Shown here: positions 24,421 through 32,981 of the stretch, one piece after another
Position numbering within the stretch: the first letter of the stretch is position 1
Layout of the letters: each line of letters begins with the position of its first letter
Assembly (NCBI GenBank): GCA_963836775.1
Contig: CAWIKR010000002.1
Location: forward strand, 1,054,001 to 1,118,000
Source: DASQPR01 sp963836775
Lineage (GTDB): Bacteria > Actinomycetota > Actinomycetes > Mycobacteriales > Micromonosporaceae
Length of the DNA: 64,000 bases
Direction of reading: 5' to 3'
Program-made: the position numbers and the translations under genes
Notes under the pieces: model-generated
Databases searched by the model: none
What the model saw: the letters and a program-made list of their open reading frames with translations, nothing else
What the model was told of the DNA's origin: nothing

Positions 24421-25368
24421 ATGCACTTGATCACCGGCGGCAGCGGTTTCATCGGCTCCCACACCACCCGCGCACTGCTCGATCAGGGCCAGGATTGCCT
24501 CGTCGGGACACGGACCGGACGCCCCGGGCCGGCCGGCGCGGCCGCGGCCACCATCGACTGCACCGATCTGGCCAGCCTGCGCGAAGTGGGCCGGCGCTAC
24601 GACATCCACGGCGTGGTTCACCTGGCAGCCGGGGCGCTCGACCCGGCACACCCGATCGACGTCGCGGAGAGCGACCTGCGCGGCCTGCTCAACGTGTTGC
24701 GGGTGGCGACCGAGTGGAACGTCAAACGAGTCACCGTGGCGAGCACCATCGGGGTCTACGCCGGACCGCCGCGGGACACCTACCGCGAGGACGCTCTGCT
24801 GTCGGCCGAGCCCGGGCACCTGATCGCGACCCTCCGCAAGACCTCTGAGGCACTCGCGCTCGCGTTGTCCGATGTCACGATCTCGGTGCGGATCGGTGCC
24901 ATCTGGGGGCCGGGCGGCCGGCCGTCGTCCCGGTTCTTCGCCGCACCGCAACTGGTGCGGGCCGCGACCGGTCACGGCTGGCCGGACCGGGAACCGGTGC
25001 CGTACGCCGGCGACGGTATCGACATGCTCTACGCACCGGACTGCGGGCGCGCCATCGCCGCCGTCCATCTGGCAAATGAGGTTCGGCATCGGATCTACAA
25101 CATCGGCAGCGGCCTCGTCACCACCAATCAGCAGGTGGTCGACGCCCTGGGCGGGGACCTGCCGGTGCGACCGGGCCGCAGCCGGCCGGAACCCGACGTG
25201 CCGATGGACGTCAGCCGGCTGCGCACCGACACCGGGTTCACCGCGGCATTCACGCTGGACCGGGCACTCGCAGACTTCCGCCACTGGCTCGACGGGGCGG
25301 ACGCAAGCGCGGACGCCAACGCCGCCGGCCACGCAAGCACGGACGCACGCGCGAACACCACTGTCTAG
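24421..25368 (+). CDS. NAD(P)-dependent epimerase/dehydratase-family oxidoreductase
   Basis: This 315-residue extended short-chain dehydrogenase starts with the dinucleotide motif LITGGSGFIGSH and has VVHLAA, the T/S-x-GVYAG strand, and a substrate lobe (YAPDCGRAIAAVHLA). The usual YxxxK is not clear; LIATLRKTSEALA may supply the lysine. The substrate is unknown. The ATG at 24421 is preferred over 24409 because GAGGAGA falls just before it. The C-terminus (about 300-315) is a degenerate Ala/Asp/His-rich tail. Its stop shares CTAG with uvrD2. Confidence 0.85.
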   Translation: MHLITGGSGFIGSHTTRALLDQGQDCLVGTRTGRPGPAGAAAATIDCTDLASLREVGRRYDIHGVVHLAAGALDPAHPIDVAESDLRGLLNVLRVATEWNVKRVTVASTIGVYAGPPRDTYREDALLSAEPGHLIATLRKTSEALALALSDVTISVRIGAIWGPGGRPSSRFFAAPQLVRAATGHGWPDREPVPYAGDGIDMLYAPDCGRAIAAVHLANEVRHRIYNIGSGLVTTNQQVVDALGGDLPVRPGRSRPEPDVPMDVSRLRTDTGFTAAFTLDRALADFRHWLDGADASADANAAGHASTDARANTTV

Positions 25369-27491
25369 CCGGCTGCCTCGGGTTCGTCTGGCAGCACCGT
25401 GTCGACGCTCGCACCCTTGACCAGCGCCAGCACCGCTTCGCCGTAGAGCGCCAGCTTGCGTGGACCGATGCCGGCGATATCCACCAGTGCGGCGTCATTG
25501 GACGGGAGCCGCTCGGCCAGCGCGATCAGCGTCGCATCGGTGAACACGACGTAGGCCGGAACACCGGCCGCGCTCGCAGCCCGCGACCGCCAGTCTCGGA
25601 GCCGCTCGAGGAGTTCCTCATCGCGATCCGACGGGCAGTCGGCGCACCGGCCGAGCTTCCGGGCCGCGCCACCGAGCAGGGCCGTGCCGCAGATCCGGCA
25701 GCTGGAGGCGACCAGCCGCCGGTTGCCATCGCGGGACTGCTTGCGCTGCGCCGCTGCCTGCGTCCGCGCATCCTGCCCGGCCCGGCCCAGCGCCGGAAGG
25801 AGCCGGCTGGCCTGGCGGTTGCGGCCGCCCGGCGAACGGGCTCCCGCGTAGGACAGCCACAGCCACTGCCGGGCGCGGGTAATGCCGACATAGAGCAGCC
25901 GGCGCTCTTCTTCGAGCTGTTCGGGAGTCTTCGCATAGGTGGTCGGGAGAGTGCCCTCAACCAGGCCGACCACGAACACCGCGTCCCACTCCAGGCCCTT
26001 GGCCGAGTGCAGCGACGACAGCGTGACGCCCTCGACCGTCGGTGCGTGCTGCGCTGCCGCCCGCCGGCGCAACTCCTCGACGAAGGTGCCGAGCGTCGGC
26101 GCGTCCTCGGCCTTCGCGAACTCCTCCGCGACCCCGACCAGCGCGGCCAGCGCTTCCCAGCGCTCCCGGGTGGCGCCACCGGCCGGTGGATCACTGGACC
26201 GCCAGCCGATCGCTTCGAGCGCGTCGCTCACCGCCTCGGCCAGCGGCGTCCCGGCGGGCGTCGACTTCTCGGCCGTACGCAGAGCGATCATCGCCTCGCG
26301 AATCTCCGGCCGCTCGAAGAACCGCTCGGCCCCGTGAACCACGTATGGCACTCCGGCGCCGGCAAGCGCCTGCTCAAAGGCCTCGGACTGTGCGTTGGTG
26401 CGGAACAGCACCGCGATCTCGCGCGCCGGCACCCCGGCCGAGACCAGCTCGGCACAGCGTGCGGCGACCGCCGCGGCCTCGGCCGGCTCGTCCGAGAAGA
26501 ACCGCACATCCGGCTCCGGGCCGGGCGGACGCTGGCCGACCAACTCCAGCCGCAACTTGGCCTCGACGCCGCGGGCCTGGCGGATCACCGCGTTGGCGAC
26601 GCCGACGATCTGGGGCGTCGAGCGATAGTCGCGAATCAGGCGCACCACCACGCCGTCCCGATTGCGCCGCGCGAACTCCAGCAGATATGAGCTGGACGCA
26701 CCAGTGAACGAATAGATCGTCTGGGACGCGTCGCCGACCACCGTGACGTCGTTGCGCTCACCCAGCCAGGCGTCGAGCAGGCGCTGCTGAAGCGGGTTCA
26801 CGTCCTGATATTCGTCGACCACGAAGTGGCGGTATTGCGCGTGCACCTGATCGGCGACGTCGGGATGCTCCTCGATCGCCCAGACGGCGGCCCGCAGCAG
26901 ATCCTCGAAATCGATCACCCCGGAGGATCGCTTGATCTCCTCGTAGGCCGCGAAAACCGCGCCCACCTTGGCGGGCTCGAACGGCGGCTCGCGCATTGCC
27001 TTGCCCGCAACGACCGCGTATTCGCCGGGCTCGACCAGGCTCGATTTGGCCCACTCGATCTCGCTGGCGAGGTCGCGCGCCGTGGTGCGGTCGGCCCGGA
27101 CGCCGACCCGGCCGGCCGCCAGCGTCACCAGCCGGGCCTTGCTGTCGACCAGCTCCGGCATGGCCCGGCCGCGCAGAATCCGGGGCGCGAAGTAGCGCAC
27201 CTGGCGCAGCGCCGCCGCGTGAAACGTCCGCGCCGAGACGCCGCCGACGCCCAGGGCCGACAGCCGGGCGCGCATCTCGGCCGCGGCCCGAGCGGTGAAC
27301 GTGACCGCGAGCACGTGCCGGGCCTCGATCTCGTCGGTCAGCGCACGATAGGCGATCCGGTGTGTGATGGCGCGGGTCTTGCCGGTGCCGGCACCGGCGA
27401 GAATGCACAGCGGCCCGCTGGGCGCGGTGACCGCGACCCGTTGCTCGTCATCCAGCCCGCGCAGCACGCGAGCCGCTGAGTTATCCGCCAC
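25365..27491 (-). CDS. uvrD2: ATP-dependent DNA helicase UvrD2
   Basis: This 708-residue SF1A helicase has Walker A AGAGTGKT (32-39), Walker B FVVDEYQDVNPLQQ, motif IV/V regions SLHSAKGLEWDAVFVVG and LLYVGITRARQWLWL, a four-cysteine zinc knuckle (CRIC...CADC, about 585-610) and a C-terminal HRDC domain (LIALAERLPSNDAALVDIAGIGPRK). The helicase-Cys4-HRDC layout defines UvrD2 of actinobacteria (Rv3198c type), a 3'-5' helicase in DNA repair. GTG at 27491 is the start. It is divergent from the mycoredoxin gene, as in mycobacteria. Confidence 0.95.
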   Translation of the reverse strand: MADNSAARVLRGLDDEQRVAVTAPSGPLCILAGAGTGKTRAITHRIAYRALTDEIEARHVLAVTFTARAAAEMRARLSALGVGGVSARTFHAAALRQVRYFAPRILRGRAMPELVDSKARLVTLAAGRVGVRADRTTARDLASEIEWAKSSLVEPGEYAVVAGKAMREPPFEPAKVGAVFAAYEEIKRSSGVIDFEDLLRAAVWAIEEHPDVADQVHAQYRHFVVDEYQDVNPLQQRLLDAWLGERNDVTVVGDASQTIYSFTGASSSYLLEFARRNRDGVVVRLIRDYRSTPQIVGVANAVIRQARGVEAKLRLELVGQRPPGPEPDVRFFSDEPAEAAAVAARCAELVSAGVPAREIAVLFRTNAQSEAFEQALAGAGVPYVVHGAERFFERPEIREAMIALRTAEKSTPAGTPLAEAVSDALEAIGWRSSDPPAGGATRERWEALAALVGVAEEFAKAEDAPTLGTFVEELRRRAAAQHAPTVEGVTLSSLHSAKGLEWDAVFVVGLVEGTLPTTYAKTPEQLEEERRLLYVGITRARQWLWLSYAGARSPGGRNRQASRLLPALGRAGQDARTQAAAQRKQSRDGNRRLVASSCRICGTALLGGAARKLGRCADCPSDRDEELLERLRDWRSRAASAAGVPAYVVFTDATLIALAERLPSNDAALVDIAGIGPRKLALYGEAVLALVKGASVDTVLPDEPEAAG

Positions 27492-27572
27492 AGCTTGGCA
27501 TCATCGCAGGCACCCCCGACGTTGAGCGCAATACCCTGTTCCGGCCCGTCCCCCACCGGAGGTACCTCCCCG

Positions 27573-27839
27573 ATGTTGACCATGTACTCCACGTCCTGGT
27601 GCGGCTACTGCCACCGACTGAAGTCGCAGCTCGATCGAGAAGGCATCGGCTACACCGAGATCAACATCGAACACGACCCGGCCGCGGCCGAGTTTGTGAT
27701 GAACGTCAACGGCGGAAACCAGACCGTGCCGACAGTCCGCTTCGCCGATGGATCAGCGCTGACCAATCCGTCGCTGTCCGAAGTGAAGGCCGCCCTCGCG
27801 GTGCTGGCAGCCGGCGAGGCCGAGGCGAGCGCCGCCTGA
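27573..27839 (+). CDS. mrx1: mycoredoxin (glutaredoxin-like, mycothiol-dependent)
   Basis: This 88-residue thioredoxin-fold protein has the redox motif WCGYC (C10/C13), the cis-proline TVPTV and the GG(N)-type motif DGSALTNPS. Mycoredoxin-1 reduces mycothiol mixed disulfides; its presence fits mshB further downstream. ATG at 27573 follows a GGAGG site; the longer open frame upstream is not supported. Its position next to uvrD2 matches mycobacterial Rv3198A. Confidence 0.92.
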   Translation: MLTMYSTSWCGYCHRLKSQLDREGIGYTEINIEHDPAAAEFVMNVNGGNQTVPTVRFADGSALTNPSLSEVKAALAVLAAGEAEASAA

Positions 27840-27886
27840 CCGGTCGCGCGGCCGGGCGAAACGCCGGCGCACCATGACACTCAGCG

Positions 27887-27914
27887 TTGTGGGTCACCAG
27901 CCGGTGGCCCACAA
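27887..27914 (+). terminator. hairpin terminator after mycoredoxin
   Basis: TTGTGGGTCACC (27887-27898) pairs with GGTGGCCCACAA (27903-27914) with one G-U-type mismatch and a 4-nt loop, 48 bp beyond the mycoredoxin stop. Confidence 0.65.
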
Positions 27915-28041
27915 TCCTTATGCGCGAACGGTTTTGGCACGCCCGCACGAGTGAATCCAGATTGTTTTCCGGGTAACCCGCATCCAAGATGCAAGTTGCA
28001 CGTTGTGACGTATAACACGTCCCGCAGATGCGGAGCCCGCG

Positions 28042-28254
28042 ATGCCGTATTTGATAGTTCGGACCGACGTACGCACCAACGACCAAGCCGGGCGCTACGC
28101 ACGCGACGAGCGGAACTCCCCGGAGATCCGGCGGTCCAGTGCCACCGCCGAGACCTGGGACGCTGCGATGCGCATGGCACGCGCCTTCTCGGCGTGCGGA
28201 CCGGTGCGCAGCGGGCGCCAACGCGTCAAGGTGATCCGGCTCGGCGACGTCTGA
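28042..28254 (+). CDS. small hypothetical protein
   Basis: This 70-residue product (MPYLIVRTDVRTN...VKVIRLGDV) is charged, begins and ends with beta-strand-like segments, and has no membrane helix or known motif. The ATG at 28042 has GGAG 7 nt upstream. The upstream ~200 bp is AT-richer than the surroundings and contains TATAAC. It converges on nudC across a terminator hairpin. I recognise no family; it is probably a real gene, but the evidence is codon use and context only. Confidence 0.6.
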   Translation: MPYLIVRTDVRTNDQAGRYARDERNSPEIRRSSATAETWDAAMRMARAFSACGPVRSGRQRVKVIRLGDV

Positions 28255-28301
28255 GTCCCACAGAAGCCCGCCAAACGAGCCACCCGGCTCCCCAGCAGAA
28301 T

Positions 28302-28338
28302 CGAATGGGCGCTACGCCATCCGGCGAGCGCCCATTCG
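28302..28338. terminator. bidirectional hairpin terminator
   Basis: A perfect 12-bp stem (CGAATGGGCGCT / AGCGCCCATTCG) with a 13-nt loop lies between the converging small gene and nudC. Confidence 0.75.
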
Positions 28339-28381
28339 CGTACCCGAAGATCATGACGAACCCCGGCGGACCGGCACCGCG

Positions 28382-29287
28382 TCAGCCGAGCGCCCACTCC
28401 CGCACCAGGCGGAACGCGATCGACGCCGGCGTCGGCAGGCCCGGCTCCTCGGTGCGCTGATCGGGGTCGACGGCCAGCGCCGCACGGATCTCGGCCCGGC
28501 TGAACCAGCGGGCGTCGGCGATCTCGGTCGGGTCGAGCTTGAGCGGGTCGCCGGGGTCGCCGATCGCGGTGAATCCGAGCATCAGTGAGCTCGGAAACGG
28601 CCACGGCTGGCTCGCCACATAGCGCACGTCCCGGACCCGGATGCCGACCTCCTCGAACACCTCCCGGGCCACCGCCGCCTCCAGGGTCTCCCCCGGCTCG
28701 ACGAATCCGGCCAGGCACGAAAACCCGCGCGGGCGAGGCGGCTGCGGCACCCAGGCGGCGTTGTTGCCGAGCAGGCAGCGTCCGTCGTCGCCACCGACAC
28801 CGTCGTGGACCAGCATGATCACGGCCGGATCGGTCCGCGGCCAGTACTGCCCGCCGTCCGGATCGGCCCGGATCCACCCGGCCTCACCGATGGTCGTGGG
28901 TACGCCGCTGGACGGCGAGAACGGATGCCGACGGTGCCAGTACGCGATCGCGATGGCGGTCAGCATGATGTCGGCGGCGACCGGATCCAGGGTGTGGCCG
29001 ACCTCGCGCAGCGTGACGGCGCGTGCCCCGCCGACCTCCGGAAGGTCGGCCGCCACCGCGAAATATGGCACCTCATCGTCGTCTACGCCGAGGAACAGCC
29101 GCTCTGCCTCGGGCGTTCCGGCCACCTGCAGGTCGGTGGCGTCGAAGAACACCAGGTCGGTGTCGCGTACGAGAGCGCGTCCGACCGCGGTGTGGCTGAC
29201 GTCGACGACGATCACCTTGGCCTTGGTCCACGCCTCGGAGATCCAGGCCGGATCGGCCCGGCGATGGGTGGAGCGGTCCAGCGTCAC
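28382..29287 (-). CDS. nudC: NUDIX hydrolase, NudC-type NAD(+) diphosphatase
   Basis: This 301-residue protein has the full NUDIX box (GFVEPGETLEAAVAREVFEE) and the NudC hallmark SQPWPFPSS downstream of it, predicting cleavage of NAD(H) or NAD-capped RNA. Unusually, the zinc-ribbon cysteines of NudC are absent: the region usually written FCPxCGxPT reads FSPSSGVPT and the second pair is also missing. The GTG start at 29287 overlaps the stop of the upstream M16 gene by 4 bp (GTGA), so translation is coupled. The ORF upstream of that start is a shadow. Confidence 0.92.
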   Translation of the reverse strand: MTLDRSTHRRADPAWISEAWTKAKVIVVDVSHTAVGRALVRDTDLVFFDATDLQVAGTPEAERLFLGVDDDEVPYFAVAADLPEVGGARAVTLREVGHTLDPVAADIMLTAIAIAYWHRRHPFSPSSGVPTTIGEAGWIRADPDGGQYWPRTDPAVIMLVHDGVGGDDGRCLLGNNAAWVPQPPRPRGFSCLAGFVEPGETLEAAVAREVFEEVGIRVRDVRYVASQPWPFPSSLMLGFTAIGDPGDPLKLDPTEIADARWFSRAEIRAALAVDPDQRTEEPGLPTPASIAFRLVREWALG

Positions 29288-30630
29288 TTGCCGCTGTCCT
29301 CGGTCAGTGCGGCCAGGGCGGTGTCGGGTTCGGTGGCCGCCAGGGTGGCCACCGATGCGCCGATCCGCTCGGCGTCGCCCAGCACGACCGTCACCGCCTT
29401 GGCCGGCGCCAGGTAGCGCGCCGCCACCTCGGCCACCTGATCCCTGGTGACCTTGGCGAGCTTGGCCGAGTAGTCGACGAGGTAGTTCAGGCGCAGTCCG
29501 TAGGCGGCGTACATGCTCGCGAGCGTGGCCAGGCCGGATTGAGTGGCGACGCCGAGCAGGAGCGTGCCGATCGCGTACTGCCGCGCCTGCTCCAGCTCGT
29601 CCTCCTTGGGTGGGAGGCTGGCCATCCGGCCCAGCTCGTAGAACGTCTCGTTGAGCGCGGGCGCGGTCACCTCGGTCGCCACATCGGCGGAGAGGGTCAG
29701 GATCGAACCAGCGATCGAGTGCTCGATGCCGGAGTGCGGGCTGTAGGTATAGCCCTTGTCCTCCCGGATGTTCTCGGTCCACCGGGACGAGAAGTATCCG
29801 CCGAAGACCAGGTTCGCCAGCTGCAGTGCCGGGAAATCCTCATGGGTACGTCCGACCGCCGGCAACGCCAGCCGCAGCGACGACTGAACCGATGTCGGCC
29901 GATCCGCGATCACGATCGGGCCGGGTGTGGTGTCCGGAATCGGCGGCAGGGTCACCAGTTTGCTCTCGCCGCCCCACGAGTCCAGGGCCTTCGCCACCGT
30001 GTCGATGGCCTTCTCCGGAGCCAGGTCACCGACGACCACCAAGGTCGCCCCGTTCGGGTGCAACCGCTCCGCGTGCAGCGTCTGCAGCACACCGCGCCGG
30101 ACCGCCTTGACCTGCGCGATCGTGGGCGTCTGGAGGGCGTACGGGTGACTGCCGTAGACCCGGTTGAGCAGCGCGATCCGGGACAGGTGCCCGGGCTGGG
30201 TCAGGGCCACCTGGATCCGGTCGGCCAGCCGATCCCGCTCGGTGGTGACCTCGTCGGCCGGATAGGTCGCCGAGGTCAGCACTTCGGCGAGGATCTCCAG
30301 CAGTCGCGGGAGGCCGGAGACCAGCGAGTTGCCGGAGATGCTGAGCCGATCCGGATCGGTATTCGCGGACAGTCCGCCGCCGACCTCCTGCAAGGCCGCG
30401 GCGATCTCGACCGCGGACTTGGACTCGGTGCCGGCCAGCAGCGTCTCGCTGAGCACGTCGCCACGGGCCAGGTTGGCCTTGGCGAACGGGATCCGGAGCC
30501 GGATCTCGACCAGCGGCACCGACGGCCGGCGGATGGCAATGACGGTCAGACCGTTGTCCAGCGTCCGCTCCGCGGTCTTCGGGACCGTGAGCTTCCGGTT
30601 CGTTTCGAGATCGGGCAGCGTACGCGTCAT
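29284..30630 (-). CDS. M16-family peptidase homologue, inactive (beta-type) subunit
   Basis: This 448-residue insulinase-fold protein lacks the HxxEH zinc motif; the equivalent helix reads LARGDVLSETLLAG. It retains two M16 domains and the C-terminal signature SSRWTENIREDKGYTYS (R/Y pair that binds substrate in the partner's site). Such proteins pair with an active M16 subunit, here the gene directly upstream, which it overlaps by 4 bp (ATGA). Together they would form a heterodimeric peptidase. Confidence 0.9.
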   Translation of the reverse strand: MTRTLPDLETNRKLTVPKTAERTLDNGLTVIAIRRPSVPLVEIRLRIPFAKANLARGDVLSETLLAGTESKSAVEIAAALQEVGGGLSANTDPDRLSISGNSLVSGLPRLLEILAEVLTSATYPADEVTTERDRLADRIQVALTQPGHLSRIALLNRVYGSHPYALQTPTIAQVKAVRRGVLQTLHAERLHPNGATLVVVGDLAPEKAIDTVAKALDSWGGESKLVTLPPIPDTTPGPIVIADRPTSVQSSLRLALPAVGRTHEDFPALQLANLVFGGYFSSRWTENIREDKGYTYSPHSGIEHSIAGSILTLSADVATEVTAPALNETFYELGRMASLPPKEDELEQARQYAIGTLLLGVATQSGLATLASMYAAYGLRLNYLVDYSAKLAKVTRDQVAEVAARYLAPAKAVTVVLGDAERIGASVATLAATEPDTALAALTEDSGK

Positions 30631-31924
30631 TTCTTCGCACCAACCTTGACCTCGACGGACGCCCGGCGGTCCGGGCGGATGGCGGCCGCCGCGGCAAGCA
30701 CCTGCTCGGCGGTGACCGCCCCGATCAGCTGTGGCAGGTCGTTCATCACCGACGCGTCACCGCGCTGCTGTTCCAGCACCGCGAGCCGGAGCGCGCGACC
30801 CAGCACCGGATCGCTCTCGCGCAGGATGTGCGTGGCCATCCGCGCCTGGGTCCGGGCCAGCTCACCCTTGTCCAAGCCGTCGTTGGCGAGGCGCTCGCAC
30901 TCCTCGTCGATGGTCCGGAGCACCTTGTCGACGTCGCCAGCGGGCGGCAGATGAGTCTGCAAGAGCATCGCGGTCGGGTTGCGGACCTCGAACGGCTCGC
31001 CCATGAACCCGATATAGCCGCCGACGCTGGTCGCGATCCGATCCTGCTGGATCAATCGGCGGACCAGCCGGGACGCGTCGCCGTCGGTAAGCACCTCGGC
31101 GAGCACCACGTAGGGCAGGTAGTCGGTCGAAGTCGCTGATCGGGTCGGGCACCCGCCAGGCGCTCGCGACGGCCGGCAGCGGTGCCCGCTCATCCACGTA
31201 GGACTCCCGGCGCTCGCCGGACAGATCCGGCTCCTGGAAGCTCGGCCGCTTCGGCGCCTTGCGCTTGGCGACGTCACCGAAGTGCCGCTCGATCAGCGTC
31301 CGCGCGGAGTCCACATCAAGGTCACCGGAGACGCTCAGGACCGCATTCGCGGCGGCATAGTATTTCTTGAAGAAATCGGCGGCGTCGGCCACCGTCGCGC
31401 GACTCAAGGTCGACAAACGAGCCGTAACCGTCGTGGGCGTTGGCAAACGTGTCGAACATGACCGGCGGCAGTTTCAGCCACGGAAAGCCTCCGTAGGGCC
31501 GGTTCAGCACATTGACCCGGATCTCCTCCTTGACCACGTCGACCTGATTGCGCAGGTTTTCTTCGGTCAACCGCGGGCCGCGCATCCGGTCCGCCTCGAG
31601 GAACAGCGCCCGCTCAAGAGCGTTTGACGGCAGGGTCTCGTAGTAGTCGGTGTAATCCAGGTGGGTGGACCCGTTGAAGGTGCCGCCGGCGCCCTGGACG
31701 TGCCGGAAGTGAGCGAGCTTCTCCAGGTTTTCCGACCCCTGGAACATCAGGTGCTCGAAGAGGTGAGCGAACCCGGTGCGCCCTTCCGGCTCGGATCGGA
31801 TCCCTACGTCATAGACGACCGCCACGCCGATCACCGGAGCTGACTTGTCCGGATTCAGGACCACTCGGAGCCCGTTGTCGAGAGTGAAGCGCTCTATCGG
31901 GTATTTCGTGGCTGGGATACGCAC
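30627..31924 (-). pseudogene. M16-family zinc peptidase, active subunit, with two apparent +1 frameshifts
   Basis: The GTG at 31924 begins VRIPATKYPIERF; the zinc motif HLFEH with downstream glutamates (VVKEEIRVN) is intact. Coding potential shifts frame at about 31394-31404 (GTCGCGCGACT) and again at about 31120-31134, then ends at 30627 with EVKVGAKK. Deleting one base at each site restores a continuous protein of about 432 residues (...DLES-ATVADAADFF... and ...SDFD-DYLPYVVLAEVL...). All domain motifs survive, so these may be sequence errors rather than decay. The gene starts 10 nt after the membrane protein and overlaps the inactive M16 partner by 4 bp. Confidence 0.85.
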
Positions 31925-31934
31925 GACCTCGACC

Positions 31935-32903
31935 CTAGCGCGTGATCGGCCGGACCGAGGCGAGGACGTCATCGACCACGTAGTCGTATTGCTTGTGGGT
32001 GCCCGGGACGGAGATGTAGAGAACCGCCGCCTCGGGTCGGCCGACATCGATCAAGGCAATCGCGACCAGCTCGTCGGTGGCCTTCAGGGTCGGCGCATGG
32101 AAGTGCAGGCGGAACTCGCTGACCCAGGCCGGGCGCCCGCCCAGGACCGCGGGCGCATCCTTGATCATCTCCATCGTGTTCGGCTGCGGGTAATACGCCG
32201 ACCGGACGTCGGCGGCGACTTGATGACCGGTGCACTTCAGGTCCAGCGTGAGCGAGTCATTGTTGGTCGCCGGGACCGATCCGGACAGGATCGAGGCGAG
32301 ATAGTCGCCACCGTCGTAGACCTCGGTGACAAAGTATTGGCCGGTCCGGTAGGACACGTTCAGCTCGCCGGCGTCGGTCCAGTTGTCGGTCCAGGTGCGC
32401 CACGGCGCGCCGTAGGCCTTGTAAGAGATCCCGGAACGGGAGTCGACGGTCCGGTCGCCCTTGGGAGTGGCCGGCACGGTCCCCGGCTGGGCCACCACGC
32501 TCGGCGGCGGGCAGGCCTTGGCCAGTGGCGGCCGCGTGTCCGGCGGCGCCGACGCCTCCTGCGGGAACGGGCTGCGGCCGGTCAGGACCAATGACAGCAA
32601 GACCACCAAGCCGATCGCCAACACCGCGGCGGCTCCGGCGGCAAACCACTTCACGGTACGCCGGGCTCGTGTCGCCTCGTCGATCGGCGCTGCCTCGGGC
32701 GCCGGTGCTGGAGTCTCCGGCGGGGTCAGCACGCCGGTGCCGGTGACCGCGCCGGCCCGCCAGCTGCGGTCCGGATCCGGCGTCAGCGGCTGACTGCCCC
32801 GGATCGGCTCGGATGGCGTCGGGGGCGTCGCGGGCAGCTGGACATCCGCGCGCGGCTCACCCGGGCCCGACTGGGCCCACGGCGACTCGCGTGGATCGGT
32901 CAT
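31935..32903 (-). CDS. single-pass membrane protein with proline-rich N-terminus
   Basis: This 322-residue protein has a cytoplasmic Pro/Ala-rich stretch (1-80), a single helix at about 86-107 (KWFAAGAAAVLAIGLVVLL), and an extracytoplasmic domain containing DNWTDAGELNVSYRTGQYFV and ISVPGTHKQYDYVVDDVLAS. Two extracytoplasmic cysteines (KACPPP and LKCTG) may form a disulfide. I do not recognise the domain. It sits between adnB and the M16 pair in the same orientation, so it is likely co-transcribed. Confidence 0.8.
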   Translation of the reverse strand: MTDPRESPWAQSGPGEPRADVQLPATPPTPSEPIRGSQPLTPDPDRSWRAGAVTGTGVLTPPETPAPAPEAAPIDEATRARRTVKWFAAGAAAVLAIGLVVLLSLVLTGRSPFPQEASAPPDTRPPLAKACPPPSVVAQPGTVPATPKGDRTVDSRSGISYKAYGAPWRTWTDNWTDAGELNVSYRTGQYFVTEVYDGGDYLASILSGSVPATNNDSLTLDLKCTGHQVAADVRSAYYPQPNTMEMIKDAPAVLGGRPAWVSEFRLHFHAPTLKATDELVAIALIDVGRPEAAVLYISVPGTHKQYDYVVDDVLASVRPITR

Positions 32904-32981
32904 CAGCTCCTAGCCCCGTTTCGACTCGCCACACCCCTATCAGCATGGCGCGATGATGCCAATGATCGGTAACCGGGCCAC

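Noticed and set aside
31925..32047. N-terminal extension of the M16 peptidase upstream of 31924
   Set aside because: The extension (S/T/R-rich) overlaps the upstream membrane-protein gene and lacks homology; the GTG at 31924 matches the family start.
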